A stretch of 64,000 bases of DNA from Meghimatium bilineatum (GCA_034231615.1 CM067322.1:65811349-65875348); one strand, 5' to 3'. Numbered from the stretch's first letter, positions 11,715 to 22,385 are shown. The notes: generated from the letters alone by a model not told the origin. Translations and numbers: made by a program.

Positions 11715-11815
11715 AACATTTATACAGATCTTTGCAATGGCATATATACAAAAGGCCACATACTCAAAGACCTGAAAGAGTCATTATTCCTACCAATACC
11801 TAAGAAGCCCTAGAA
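11715..11815 (+). mobile_element. LINE reverse transcriptase N-terminal fragment
   Basis: The plus strand reads YTDLCNGIYTKGHILKDLKE then SLFLPIPKKP and a stop, the region just upstream of the reverse transcriptase fingers in LINEs of the WHGT-ending type (family C). No further homology follows. Confidence 0.55.
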
Positions 11816-12194
11816 TAACATATTTGATTGGTCACTTAAAAGCATTACTGAAAATCACATATGAAATAATTTTTTAGTTCTTGTCTAGAACGCGTGTCTA
11901 CGTAATAGTTCGTCTATAAGCGGAATGTATACGTCTGTGGGTCAAGGGAGTCAAAAACTGTATTCTTTCTATTTACAATTGCATTCGGATATGACGACAC
12001 AAAATTATAAAAAATTCCTATCGGACAATTATTTAAAACTATGAGCGCTGCAAACATTGGTAAGCGCGTGATTTAGACAAGAACCGCATTAAAAAAACCG
12101 GTAGAAACAGATGTGGGGGGGGGGGGGAGTGGTTTTGTTTTAAATGGTTCAACTGTTAAGTTTTTTGCTAAAAAGGTCGAGGGATCGGATCTCA

Positions 12195-12275
12195 AGACGT
12201 TTTCTTTCGGAGATCCCCGGGGATTATCGCTTGAAGCTACGAAATTATATGTGTGGTACTTTGGGCGTCTCTGAT
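12195..12275 (+). mobile_element. dispersed short repeat, copy 1 (core GATTATCGCTTGAAGC)
   Basis: The core GGGGATTATCGCTTGAAGC, followed by TACGAAATTA and GTGGTACTT, recurs at 23440-23500 and 32335-32415. The 23-kb copy follows a tRNA-like B box, suggesting a SINE body. Confidence 0.45.
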
Positions 12276-12299
12276 GATGTCAATCCTCGAATTCCTCTG

Positions 12300-13050
12300 A
12301 GCTTTTATAGAGATTATTGGTAGATTTTCTTTATTTATGGTCCATGCCATGTGGCGTTGGTTATTATGTCTTTCCACCGCTTTCTATTTCGTGTGCTGCC
12401 AAATCTTTTCGATACCGATGTTCTCTCATTCCACAATGCAAAGTTGTCAAGCATCTGTCAAGCATCTATAGAAAATATAGTAAAATAATATATCTTCTCT
12501 TTTGATCATCATCTACCTCTCTTGCTCTTCAACTTGCCTGTTGTTACAATGTATTCCATCTTTCCTCTTCTGATTTTGTGTCTAAAAGATGTGGACTGCT
12601 TCTTTAAGATGCGGGTAAGCAGCTCTCTTTATGAATTATCTTCTTTCAAGATATCTTCATTATACTTCTTATCTGTCCGTTGTGTACTTAATATTCTTTT
12701 ATAAAACCACATTGCTGTTCCACCACTGTAATTTTTCAATATTCTGCTGAGTGTCCAAGATTTTTTAATATATAAATCAGAATTGGTTCTACATAACTTC
12801 TAAGATCTCTCTTTCTCATCTGAATTTACAACGATATATTACATAGGATGGTCTTTATCTTGTGAAATTTTGCCTTTATCTGGTCAATTATACATTTGAT
12901 GTCTTTAATACATCTTCCATTTGATGTTGTTAATGTACCTATATATTTGAATATGTCAACTTGCTTCAGACTGATACCATCTACTTTGATGTTGCATTGG
13001 TAGATGAATACATAGAAATCCAAGACATCATATACATTTGCTTCATAGAC
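12300..13050 (-). mobile_element. decayed LINE 3' half (family C, WHGT-ending)
   Basis: Minus-strand reading in several frames: IFKYIGTLTTSNGR (thumb, motif E), SGGTAMWFYKRIL, EYIVTTGKLKSKRGR, REKIYYF and NATWHGP. This order (FKYLG, WFYRR, TTGK...GRGRQREK, final WHG) defines family C, which also occurs at 22388, 26090, 37075, 48200 and 50814. Frameshifts are numerous. Confidence 0.65.
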
Positions 13051-13190
13051 TACAACAAGAACTCCGACAGATTCGAACTTTAAAAGATAATTTAATGCTT
13101 CCTAGAAGTCGATTAAATGAGAAATACAACCATCAGACTAATCAAACATTTATTGGGAACAAATAGCAAAAATATAGTGTGATAGTATGG
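13022..13190 (+). mobile_element. LINE reverse transcriptase motif A fragment (family C)
   Basis: The plus strand reads IYICFIDYNKNSDRFEL, a recognisable but damaged motif A (usual form FIDYxKAFDRVxH), followed by a broken helix. It directly abuts the oppositely oriented family C 3' half, as in an inverted pair or a rearranged copy. Confidence 0.5.
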
Positions 13191-13561
13191 TAGCTACTCA
13201 CTCTACATAGAAATTTAAAAAAAAATATGAATAAGACAGATGTGTAGTGTCTTACCACTCAGAATATTTAACATATATATGTATCTGTCAGTCTACCTGT
13301 CTATGTTTCGTGACCTTTACAGAACATTGTTTCACACGGCCACTCTTTGAGCCTCTCGATTCAGTGCACACTGTCTAGCGTTTCCAGTGGCATGTTCAGA
13401 AGTTCTTTGACATCCTGTATCCCATAGTAACCTTGGCCTGTCTCTTGTTCTCTTCTCTGGAACTTCCCTCTATGATTAATTATTATAAACCATTGTGCCT
13501 TTTTATATGTCCAAAGTATGTTAGCTTGCGTTTCTTGATTAAAATTTCAAATATTGATCAA

Positions 13562-13738
13562 GTCATAGCCGAAGACGGATGTGTCGGGACATAGGCGCAA
13601 ATAAAACGGTGACACAACGCATTTCCATTCTCTGGACTATATCCTGCTGCAAATCTAGTAGGACCATGGTCCTGCTACAAGGGAGATACAGTGGCAGTTT
13701 GAGAATGAACGCTGAAGAAGAAGAAGATCAAGTCAAAT
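13562..13738 (+). mobile_element. short interspersed repeat S1 with (GAA)n tail
   Basis: The head CCGAAGACGGATGTGTCGG, the body GACACAACGCATTTCC and CTAGTAGGAC, and the end TTTGAGAATGAACGCTGAAGAAG are shared with copies at 40158-40334 (+) and 46521-46675 (-) and with partial copies elsewhere. The fixed ends, about 170-bp length and (GAA)n tail indicate a non-autonomous retroposon. Confidence 0.7.
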
Positions 13739-14103
13739 TTTGCTCCCTCGAGGCGGACAGAAGCCTGTTACTCCTGATAAAGCGTTTTAAAGAGCGATAC
13801 AAGATGTGTGGGATGCCCATGCTTTCCATTATGTTTCATAATTTCTGGTGTGTTGCACAGTCAATGACATTTTTATGGTCTATGAAACATACATATGTCT
13901 GCATTGAATTCTCTACACTTTAACATCTACATTGATACTTTAAAAAAAATGCTAGGGCTCAAGATCAATGGAGAATAATACACAATTTGCGGTATACAGA
14001 TGATAGAGTCCTCCTAGCAATGAGTAAACAAGACTTGCAAAGGCTAATGTATCAAGTAGACAAATTAAACATAGAACATGAGGTAGATAGTAATATCCAA
14101 CTG

Positions 14104-14285
14104 TTTCCGGCTCTGTGGTGGAGTAGTACAGAGTGGTGGCCAAGGTAACGGATTAAGGTCCAGATTCACAATTGTCTGCAGCCTGATTATAAAATCCGTC
14201 TGCAGACAATTGTGAATCCGGACCATTCAGAAAACAATGGCCAACTACTGAACGTATATATATAACGAGCGTGAAAATAAACAAT
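14104..14285 (+). mobile_element. tRNA-derived SINE (family S5) with internal inverted repeat
   Basis: CCGGCTCTGTGGTGGAGTAG (A-box region) through GGACCATTCAGAAAACAATG to GTACTGAACG-like sequence matches the copy at 49612-49770. Where that copy carries an intact B box, this one carries a 25-bp inverted repeat (14157-14181 and 14200-14224). The B box is therefore lost and the copy should be silent for Pol III. Confidence 0.65.
14157..14224. repeat. 25-bp inverted repeat, 18-nt loop
   Basis: The arms 14157-14181 and 14200-14224 (ending CAATTGTCTGCAG and starting CTGCAGACAATTG) pair at 24 of 25 positions around an 18-nt loop. The stem sits exactly at the SINE's B-box position. Confidence 0.9.
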
Positions 14286-14345
14286 TAAATGAAATTAAAA
14301 AATCAATCAAATACAAAAAAATATCAGGTGAATAAAAAGTTCTGA

Positions 14346-14465
14346 AATCTCTGAAAATATTGTTAAGAGTTCACCACCAAGGCAGGAGATGGAGAATCTT
14401 GGAGGTCAGTTGTAGCCAACCTTAATGTGAGGACGGCACTCGATGATAATGAATATTCCTACAAG
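14346..14465 (-). mobile_element. LINE or SINE 3' segment (family S2), reverse copy
   Basis: In reverse this matches AGTGCCGTC...GAAGGTTGGCTG...CTCCAACA...TCTCCTGTCTTGGTGGTG, also present at 28108-28330 and 60823-61030. Those copies are preceded by (CAT)n, the usual tail of such elements. Confidence 0.55.
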
Positions 14466-14564
14466 TAAAACAATCGCAAATTGTATCACAGTTTTGATGC
14501 ACAGAAATAAAACACAATCACTAGGAAAAAAAATAGAAATATACTACGTTACAATGAATTTGAG

Positions 14565-14685
14565 ATCAGTCTTTAAGATCTGAATTTGAGATCAGTGTTG
14601 CATGTGCCACAGTGAGCATGTGCCACAGTGAGATCAGTCTTTAAGATCAGAATTTGAGATCAGTGTTGCATGTGCCACAGTGAGT
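14565..14685. repeat. short local tandem duplication
   Basis: Units containing GAATTTGAGATCAGTG and TTGCATGTGCCACAGTGAG occur twice, plus a partial third copy, separated by TCTTTAAGATC. No function is apparent. Confidence 0.8.
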
Positions 14686-14699
14686 TACTATATCATACA

Positions 14700-15010
14700 A
14701 GTAAATGTAAGGTAAGCTGAGTTCTAAACCAGCATAATAGAACGATGTGTTCCCAAAAGTGGTCAGCCAGCTGCCTATTCAGTGGTTGACCAGAAACCGT
14801 CTGTCTAGAGTCGCATTCGCACTTAATCAGAACCGATGGTGTCATTCTTCGATATTCCCAGAGCATATGCCATGGTAGCTTATATCCCGGTAGTTGGGTG
14901 AGCCACGAGAGTAGTTTGTGTTCCAAATCTCGAATAATGAGTGGACTCGAAACGTGGGTCTGCTGGTTGGCAGGAGAGTGACTTAACACTATACAAGGGT
15001 GATCCATAAA
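14700..15010 (-). mobile_element. tRNA-derived SINE, minus strand (family S3)
   Basis: On the minus strand, GTCACTCTCCTGCCAACCAG followed by CGTTTCGAGTCCACTC gives a tRNA-like head with a B box (GTTTCGAGTCC). The same head occurs at 36635-36710 in the same orientation. The open minus frame through it is incidental. Confidence 0.55.
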
Positions 15011-15079
15011 ACATAACCCGTGAAATTCGCGTACCCACTACGTTGTATGATTCAACAGATAAGTGAGTCCTAAACTTCT

Positions 15080-15320
15080 ATGTTCAGGATGTGAGAAAAT
15101 GTAGAAAATATTGTGACCAGCCCATTCTATGGCGTTGTCTATCCATGCTTTTCTTTTCATATCTCTGCTCCCTCTACCTTCTACTGTTTCGTGGATTCAT
15201 TATCATTTTTGAATTGGAATCATGTTGGCATTCGTGCCCAATGCATGCACGCTTTCGTTATTTCACTCTTAAAAGTAATGACTCTAGTGGACCTGTACGA
15301 AGCTCAATTTTTTTCTGTGG
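15080..15320 (-). mobile_element. RTE-like LINE 3' end (family F), short copy
   Basis: The minus strand reads VEGRGSRDMKRKAWIDNAIEW, the GRRRGxQRKxWxDNxxEW C-terminal signature of RTE-like LINEs, followed by a degraded 3' UTR. The better copy is at 58940-60435, and 63775-64000 is a third. Confidence 0.6.
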
Positions 15321-15534
15321 TGGTATCAAGGAAGATAACTTTAATAAAGCGTCAGTCAAATGAGTTAAATTAGATGTGTGACAGGCGACGTCCAGTGATG
15401 CCATTATGCATTTGAGTTGCTTTTTTGACACCCAATTGTACTCAGTCAGATTTGAGTTTTATTATCATTCAAAGAGACATCGTTAGAAGTTTTAGGAATC
15501 TGATGATCTTTCTGAAATACCAGAGGCTTTCTTC

Positions 15535-16300
15535 TTTTTCTTCTTTCCTTCACTTGAAACATGTCTATATCTGTAATTCTGTCTCCTTAATAAAACTCAC
15601 TGTCTTTTGTGGTTTATACAGTGGTCCATAGAGCTTTGATTCCAGTGTTGTTTCTTCTGGCCAATATGTCTGCCTCAGCGTTTCATGCTCAGAACACTCT
15701 TGAAGTGTATGTTTGGCACTCTGTGGCTGCCTGCCCACATGTACACATGGCCGTATTGCCAATCTTGAACTTTGTATACATATGACTGCGGAGTCGGTTG
15801 TGTCCTGTTCTAAGACGTAGAATTATAACTTGTTCTGATCTGTTCATAATATGATAGTCATCTTGTGTTGGTGTTTGTGGCTTTCTTATTGACTTGATCA
15901 TCTGTTTTTTCTGATGGTAGGTGATTGGTATATCTGGTTGGTCTTCAGCAGCACCTTCCTTAGCCAGTTGGTCTGCTTTTTCATTTCCTGGTATTCCACA
16001 GTGAGAGGGTATCCACTGCATGGTTACCCTATACTGGTAAGACAATTCGCTAAGTAGTTTTTTCAAGTCTGTTAGTTTTCCAGACTGGAGAGCTTGAAGC
16101 ACTGACCTTGCATCTGTCAGGAATACCACAGGCTGTAGGTCAGAGTTGGAGTTCAGCAGTTTTTCAGTTGCCACACTAGTTGCCTGGATTTCTACATCAT
16201 AATTATTGCAGAATTTCCCTGTCGGTGTTCTGATTGTATCTCTAGGCGTGTGTGGATATTCTATATATACACCTGCACCACCATTCCTCACTGCATACCA
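15535..16300 (-). mobile_element. 5'-truncated LINE: RNase H and C-terminal domain (family D)
   Basis: A 200-codon minus-strand frame (16291-15689) encodes an RNase H domain. Visible are VEIQATSVATEKLL (catalytic Glu), VVFLTDARSVLQAL (Asp) and MQWIPSHCGIPGNEKADQLA (His and final Asp). The first catalytic Asp lies beyond the truncation. The C-terminal domain follows (LRTGHNRLRSHMYTKFKIG, then a Cys pair TAMCTCGQ), a frameshift near 15700, HTLQECSEHETLRQTYWPEE and the 3' end with a GAA-rich tail. This is one of the better-preserved LINE pieces. Relatives are at 19280, 24340, 36740 and 40925. Confidence 0.8.
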
Positions 16301-16654
16301 GAGGCTAATATTTGTACATTTGAAAAAACGTATTTCCTAATTATGGTTAATATATTTCTTGTAATGAATATACTTTATAATGCTAAATGATGACCGTACA
16401 ATCTCTATTAGCAGTGTTATCATCTTCTGTTCTAATTTTGTGGGGCTATTGTTTCTAGAATAGTTCATTATAGATCGTTCCTCTGTTGCCGTGTTACTAA
16501 AGAGGAACAAATAATAGCAACACTTTGACATTACATGCATGTAATTAGATGCGACTAAGGTGGTTTTGGGGGGTGAATCTAGCTGTCCCATCCCATACAG
16601 GGTAAAAGTGATTTGAATCCATGTTGAAGTCGAATATGTTAGGACGAAGGACAG

Positions 16655-16725
16655 TAGATATCACAGTCAAGCTGTAAACCATGACACGGCACATTACATT
16701 TTGTGGACTGCATTATGCTAATGTT
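16655..16725 (+). mobile_element. partial S1-like repeat
   Basis: CACAGTCAAGCTGTAAACC...TGACACGGCACATTACATTTTGTGGACTGCATTATGCTAAT resembles the body of the S1 repeat variant at 55466-55565, without head or tail. Confidence 0.4.
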
Positions 16726-16945
16726 CATGAATTTGATAACAAATGTAGAAGGAGTAGATGAAATACGGATAATATACATATAGAAATGGAAGAAAATGTG
16801 ATATTGTGACTCAGAATTTGCAATGTATCCAGGTTAGAGCAGAGGGTTGCTTGATAGATGATTTTAAGAAGAGTAAGTAACCAGAGATCTAATGGAACTA
16901 TCAGGATGCCTACTCTTCATTTTGTACTTTCAGAGACTAAACACC

Positions 16946-17560
16946 TATATGATTGCTCATTGTACATTCGACAAAAAATTGCTCATTGTACATTCGACAA
17001 AAAAAATTGCTCATTGTACATTCGACAAAAAAATTGCTCATTGTACATTCGACAAAAAATTGCTCATTGTACATTCGACAAAAAATTGCTCATTGTACAA
17101 TCGACAAAAAATTGCTTATTGTACATTCGACAAAATATTGCTCATTGTTCATTCGACAAAAAATTGCTCATTGTACATTCGACAAAAAATTGCTCATTGT
17201 ACATTCGACAAAAAATTGCTTATTGTACATTCGACAAAATATTGCTCATTGTTCATTCGACAAAAAATTGCTCATTGTACATTCGACAAAAAATTGCTCA
17301 TTGTACATTCGACAAAATATTGCTCATTGTACATTCGACAAAATATTGCTCATTGTACATTCGACAAAATATTGCTCATTGTACATTCGACAAAAAATTG
17401 CTCATTGTACATTCGAAAAAAAATTGCTCATTGTACATTCGACAAAAAATTGCTCATTGTACATTCGACAAAAAATTGCGCATTGTACATTCGATAAAAA
17501 AATTGCTCATTGTACATTCGACAAAAAAATTGCTCATTGTACATTCGACAAAAAAATTAA
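16946..17560 (+). repeat. minisatellite, 26-27-bp unit, about 23 copies
   Basis: The unit is ATTGCTCATTGTACATTC followed by GACAAAA(A). Copies differ by the length of the A-run (25-28 bp per unit) and a few substitutions (TTGTTC, GCTTAT, GATAAA). Long open frames exist in all three plus frames (up to 239 codons), each cycling peptides such as LLIVHSTKN. They follow from the repeat and are not genes. Confidence 0.95.
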
Positions 17561-17599
17561 ACTTAATTAAACGGTGAATAATTTTTCTATACTACCTAT

Positions 17600-17815
17600 A
17601 TATTCTATAAGCCCTTATATGGACACCTGAGGGGAAACGGAAAAGAGGACGACCCAAAATTACCCTAAAAAGACCATACTTCAAGAAGGACAAATAATAG
17701 GTTGCAAGACCATACAAGAACTAAAAGTACAGCCAACGGACCGCAACACATGGAGAATCAATAACTCTGCCATATGTGTTCCATTCTGTGGCACGAAAGG
17801 AACAAACTAACTAAC
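17600..17815 (+). mobile_element. LINE C-terminal fragment (family E)
   Basis: The plus strand reads ALIWTPEGKRKRGRPKITLK, then a degraded tail with TATHGES and VARKEQTN. WTPEGKRKRGRPK is a hallmark of the C-terminus of one widespread LINE group. An oppositely oriented relative is at 42268-42480. Confidence 0.65.
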
Positions 17816-18965
17816 CCATATTTTAGATAAAAAAGACATTTCCATAAAGCATTCTTGATGGTCAGATATTTTGTTGTTTATGGACTTTCTATGCAACATT
17901 TGTGACCTTCTTATCTTATTTATTGTTAATTGAGAATCTTTAATTATATTGATCGATGTCAATGAACAGTGAAATCTCTTGAGTAACACACATACTATCT
18001 TACTACTCCCAGGAAGATGATTGCAGAAACACAAGCTTAGTATCACATATCGATACTTCAGAGAATGAAGACTGGAAAGAAAATTGTACAGGACAAAATT
18101 TGGATGTAATAGGGCACGATTGTGAAGGAACATGTTCAACTGTGAATCACCTGAAAGGTACATAAACCTACTCTCTATGTAGTTCGAAAATTGGTGTTTG
18201 TCATTGGTGATAGTTGTGCTTTCATCTATCACATGTTTATCATTTGTTCTTCTTCATTTCCCATGCAAATTGTTGATCAAGCCATCTAAGATCATTAGAT
18301 CTAAGCTCATTGTTCTGCCCATTTGCCATTTTTGACCTTCTTTAATATCACATTTATTTTAGCACATGTTTTGTTGTAAAGGGCATTTGCTACTTGTGAT
18401 CTCAAGAAGCATACTGGATCAAGGGCATCTCTTGCTTTTTTTCTTTCAAGAATACCAGCTTGCATTTCTTTATTCTAAATTGTTTGTGCGATCTCATACT
18501 AACCCTTAGGATGCTTTGTGATGCTGCTTTGATTAAAGCTTTTGTCACTTCTGCAGTAAATGTTTCAATATCTGCTGTTGATGTCACAAAGCAGGAAATC
18601 AGATGTTTCTTGAAATAGTTTCCAATTTTCCGTGCCATAGTTACAAAAATTTTTATGTTTGAAATATGCTTTGTGGTATGTATTTATGGTGGTGATAATT
18701 GTTATATAGTCACTTCCAATGTTGTCTAGAGTTTCTAGAGTTTCAAGAGTCTATTATATCAGAGGAACAGATAATCAAATCGGGTCGACTGAGAGATAAA
18801 ATGCTCCTATGCAGGAGTATTGGTACAGGCTGTGTATCCTGAGGGACTTACAGGATTGTGGTTTCAAAAAGCTCTTCTATATATTTTACTGCCTTATTTT
18901 GATTCTGGTAACCCCAATGGGGTGAATTTATATTAAAGTAACCAGTGGGGTAGAAAATCCATAGA
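17810..18965 (-). mobile_element. LINE endonuclease-to-RT linker fragment (family D)
   Basis: The minus strand, in several frames, reads NWKLFQETSDFLLCDINS, then IETFTAEVTKALIKAASQSI, then a basic linker (ILERKKARDALDPVCFLRSQ, VANALYNKTCAKINVILKKV). This order matches the linker between endonuclease and reverse transcriptase in family D. The 141-codon minus frame at 17807-18232 lies in a different frame from these matches, and I do not treat it as a gene. Confidence 0.6.
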
Positions 18966-19279
18966 CTCTCCAGCACAATAATGGTATTACATCATCTTCA
19001 TCGAGGTCGCAATAATTAGTATCAGTACTGGCACTATGATTCTCATAATTATTATTCTCTTTATCATTAGGATCAGCATCTTGGACTGCCCATACATTAT
19101 GTCAAAAATTAGGAGGGGGGGAGGGAGACAAAAAATGTTTAATAGTTATTAACAAGAGGAAAGGGAAGTTGTTGACTTGTTTGTCAAATGTTGACGTCAA
19201 CAATATTGTTTTTATAATTCTAATTAAATTGTTTGAAATATTTTTCTACATATGTGAAAAAACATAGTTTTTACGTACG

Positions 19280-19957
19280 TATTATTCTGCATCTTCGTTC
19301 TCCAGTCGAAGTCAGACGTTGAAATAGATTTAATCAATGAACTGTAATGTGGTCACAAGCCTCAAAACAGGGCCGTAGAGCTTGTCCACCAGAGCTGTTT
19401 CAGATGGCCATAATCTTCGTATTGTGGTGTCGTACAATGGTCCGTTCTGTAAAATATGTTCTGTGTTTTCTGCAGATTGTCCACGAGAGCACATATCGGT
19501 GTTACGAAATCCAAACTTCTTGTACATGTGTTGTTATGGCCTATTATCGATCAAAAAATTATTGTGTTTATTTTAGATATCATTGTCTTTTTAGCTGCAT
19601 GGGTGAGTTGAGTTTCATTCCATGTTAGTGTAACTTTGGATGATAGACTTCATTTCTAGAAAAGATGTTGAATCTTCTATCTGTTGTTGGCAGTTACTTA
19701 TTTTTACTAGCTGGTCTGTTATCTCATTTCCTCTGATTTGTGAGTGACCTGAAATCCACTTCTTTTGATTGGTCGTTTAGTTGAGATAGTAGTGATTTTA
19801 AGTCATTCATGTGGAATGAGTTTGGGTTCTGAAGGACCTGCAGGGAGTTTCGGCATCAGTCAGGATCGCTACCATTTATTCTTTCACTTGTGATTTGTTT
19901 TTTCTCTGCTTTGGAATTTGTAGAATGAGCACCCGTGACTATTGATTTTTCAAGTGT
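19280..19957 (-). mobile_element. old family D LINE, RNase H end; continues at 21318-21480
   Basis: The minus strand 19527-19330 reads MYKKFGFRNTDMCSRGQ, then HILQNGPLYDTTIRRLWPSE and DKLYGPVLRL, the family D C-terminus. Further upstream (19957-19560) are degraded RNase H pieces. The RNase H start (EEVRNGGGNIYIEW) lies at 21318-21480, on the far side of the younger LINE inserted at 19972-21303. The element was therefore split by that insertion. Confidence 0.65.
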
Positions 19958-19976
19958 ATTTCCATTTGTGCGATCG

Positions 19977-20015
19977 GGGTGATACCCCGCCATTTATACT
20001 GGCGGGGTATCACCC
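19977..20015. repeat. perfect 15-bp hairpin at the LINE 5' junction
   Basis: GGGTGATACCCCGCC (19977-19991) and GGCGGGGTATCACCC (20001-20015) are exact reverse complements around a 9-nt loop. The right arm is genuine LINE coding sequence (RGIT codons); the left arm is its inverted copy. Confidence 0.95.
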
Positions 20016-21292
20016 TATTATCAGTCATAGGCAAGGTCTTCCTAAGCATCATATTGGAAAGATTAAAGAATGCTGTTGATAAACTACTCAGAGAAGAACA
20101 AGCAGGCTTTAGATCAGCTCGCTCCTGCACAGACAACATATTTTCTCTTCGCACCATCATTGAAGAATCACTCGAATTTCAATCCCCGCTCATAATCAAC
20201 TTTGTTGACTTTGAAAAAGCATTTGATAGTCTTCATCGGCCTACGTTATGGAATATTCTACAGCAATACGGTTTTCCTACTAAAATAATCAATGTTATAA
20301 AGACATTCTACACCAACTCACATTGCTGTGTTCAAACAAACACTGAGAAGTCAGAATGGTTCCAAGTTGTTACGGGCGTTAAACAGGGATGCATCATGTC
20401 CCCATTACTTTTCTGCGTCGCTATTGATTGGGTCATGAGAAAGAGCACTGAAAATGAGCTGACAGGAATAAAATGGATTAATAATACCGTTCTCGAAGAT
20501 CTTGACTACGCAGATGACCTGGCCCTTTTGAGCGCAAACCACACAGATGCTCAATCTACGTTTGACAATCTCCAACCCTACTCAAATCAGATAGGGTTGA
20601 AAATCAACACATCAAAAACTCATATACTAGATTTTACGAGATCCAACGACAACATAGAAATTCAAAATGTTCCATTATTAAAAGTCAACAATTTTACATA
20701 TTTAGGTATCAATCTAGCATTGGATGGAGACTCATCAAAAGAAATTTTACACCGTATTGCCCTTGCAGCGGGTGCTTTCAATAAACTACGCAACATATGG
20801 ACGTCAAACACGCTAAGAAACACCACAAAACTCAAGTTGTTTAACTCCAACATCATCCCTATTCTATCATATGGGTGCGAAAGTTGGAAAGCCACAAAAG
20901 CCACAGATAAAAGACTCGACTCCTTTGAAAACAAATGCCTACGTACCATTCTGAACGTTAAGTGGAGCGACTTTAAATCTAACACTACTATAAGAGAGGA
21001 AAGCAAACAAACCTATATATCTTCCTTCATTAGACAAAGGCGTTGGACTTACATCGGCCATGTTCTCAGAATGAACAGCCTAAGAATTCCCCAGCAATCA
21101 CTATATTGGGTGCCACCTGGAGTAAGAAGAAGAGGGAGACCTAGAGAAACTCTACGAAGAACCATTAATAGAGAATGCATGTCAATGAACCTAAACAACA
21201 CGCAACAATTGAAAGACCTGGCAACACAAAGACAGAAATGGAAAGCTATGGTTTCTGCCCTATGCGCCGCCTATGGTCCTGGAGGAACATAA
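20000..21292 (+). CDS. LINE reverse transcriptase and C-terminal domain (5'-truncated ORF2)
   Basis: The open frame runs 430 codons from the truncation point (WRGITLLSVIGKVF) to TAA. All RT palm motifs are intact: motif A INFVDFEKAFDSLH (catalytic Asp), motif B GVKQGCIMSPLLF, motif C LDYADDLALL (YADD), motif D GLKINTSKT and motif E NFTYLGI. The C-terminal region has RRWTYIGHVLRM, then GVRRRGRPRETLRR and WKAMVSALCAAYG. Endonuclease and fingers are missing, so it is not autonomous. An in-frame ATG at 19979 lies in the inverted junction arm and is fortuitous. No stop or frameshift interrupts the frame, unlike every other LINE copy here. Confidence 0.85.
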   Translation, partial: WRGITLLSVIGKVFLSIILERLKNAVDKLLREEQAGFRSARSCTDNIFSLRTIIEESLEFQSPLIINFVDFEKAFDSLHRPTLWNILQQYGFPTKIINVIKTFYTNSHCCVQTNTEKSEWFQVVTGVKQGCIMSPLLFCVAIDWVMRKSTENELTGIKWINNTVLEDLDYADDLALLSANHTDAQSTFDNLQPYSNQIGLKINTSKTHILDFTRSNDNIEIQNVPLLKVNNFTYLGINLALDGDSSKEILHRIALAAGAFNKLRNIWTSNTLRNTTKLKLFNSNIIPILSYGCESWKATKATDKRLDSFENKCLRTILNVKWSDFKSNTTIREESKQTYISSFIRQRRWTYIGHVLRMNSLRIPQQSLYWVPPGVRRRGRPRETLRRTINRECMSMNLNNTQQLKDLATQRQKWKAMVSALCAAYGPGGT

Positions 21293-21480
21293 CATAACAT
21301 AACATTTCCATTTGTGCTAGTGTTAAATGTTTTTGGTCCTCAAGGAATGTACATAGTGTGCAGTGAGCTTGTTGATGTAGGTGTTGATATGACATTGGAC
21401 CATTCTATATAGATGTTTCCACCACCATTTCTCACTTCTTCCTCCGCTGAATCATCTGTTTATACTCTTGTTCAAGTGAG

Positions 21481-22385
21481 TTTCGGGTAGTGATATTTTG
21501 GAGCATCTTCAAAACTATTTATTTTATGGTACTTAGATCTTGATCAGTTTTTGCCTTTACATTGTCAGTGTTATCAGCGATGTCAGTTATCTAAATTTGA
21601 AAATGCAGTACAAGAAAAAAAAATGTTTCTTGGCGTAGTAAATGATATCAACTCATTCAGTGCGCAATTTCAACTGATTATGTTTCAGAATACAAGATTC
21701 TCAGTCAGTTTCCCTATCTAAAAGAACGGAAAAGTTGATGCAGTTAATGGCAGTTAACAGTTGTGAAGCTTATGATAAATTACATATTACTATTATATAC
21801 CAAATATATCCCTCCTCCTCCTGCCAACGAATGTCAAGAATTCAAGTATCGTCCCTGCTTAATTCTTTTATCCCCCCCCCCCCCCAATAAGCAAAAAGAG
21901 TAAGAACAAACTATATGTTATTTTTCTCAGATTTTTAGAAACATTTTTCAAATTCAAAGAATTTAATTAATGTATAGAAAAAAGAAATAAGTGACATAAA
22001 CGTTTGTCTATCAATTCACCTTGCCAACACTTGTCGGACTCTGCAGTCCCCCTCCTCCCCTTGATTATGGATATAATTGATGGACAGCCCTCTTCGCAGG
22101 CATGAGCCAATTGACCGCTGGATCAGCAAATCAACCAACCATGGGCAGCCCTTTATATTGAAAAAATCGTATTATTTTAAGAATCATTTGAAAGTCGGTT
22201 TGGTGATGTTGCAAAAGAACAACCAATACACGTATTTGTAACCCTGCTTTCACTTAGTGAAGAAAATACATTCAAGGTGCAAAGTAATATACAAATGGTA
22301 TATATCTATTATGTGAAAATGTTACACGAAGCATAAAAATCATGCCAGGAATAGCAGTTGGAGGTTCCAACCTGAATAATCTAAG
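21481..22385. other. no recognisable gene
   Basis: About 900 bp without coding signature. A C-run (21866-21882) and AT-rich sequence are the only visible features. Confidence 0.5.

Larger units (their letters stand above)
19972..21303 (+). mobile_element. young 5'-truncated LINE with target-site duplication
   Basis: A 1.33-kb insertion is flanked by the 14-bp direct repeat ATTTCCATTTGTGC (19958-19971 and 21304-21317). It ends in an (ACATA)-type tail (AACATAACATAAC) and interrupts an older minus-strand LINE. The 5' junction carries a perfect 15-bp snapback hairpin. The coding part is uninterrupted from the truncation to the stop, so this is the most recent LINE insertion in the window. Confidence 0.9.

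Noticed and set aside
13579..13923. 114-codon plus-strand frame
   Set aside because: The first half is the S1 retroposon, which recurs elsewhere; the rest is unsupported.
16833..16872. Possible 40-nt exon (VRAEGCLIDDFKK) between AG and GTAAGT
   Set aside because: The splice sites look fair, but its phase does not connect exon 10503-10649 to exon 25106-25253 without a further exon, and 13 residues give no domain support.
16858..17577. 239-, 201- and 205-codon open frames overlapping in three frames
   Set aside because: Simultaneous openness in all plus frames is a property of the 26-27-bp repeat.
17807..18232. 141-codon minus-strand frame as a host gene
   Set aside because: It lies out of frame with clear LINE linker homology in the same stretch, has no recognised domain and an AT-rich codon pattern.
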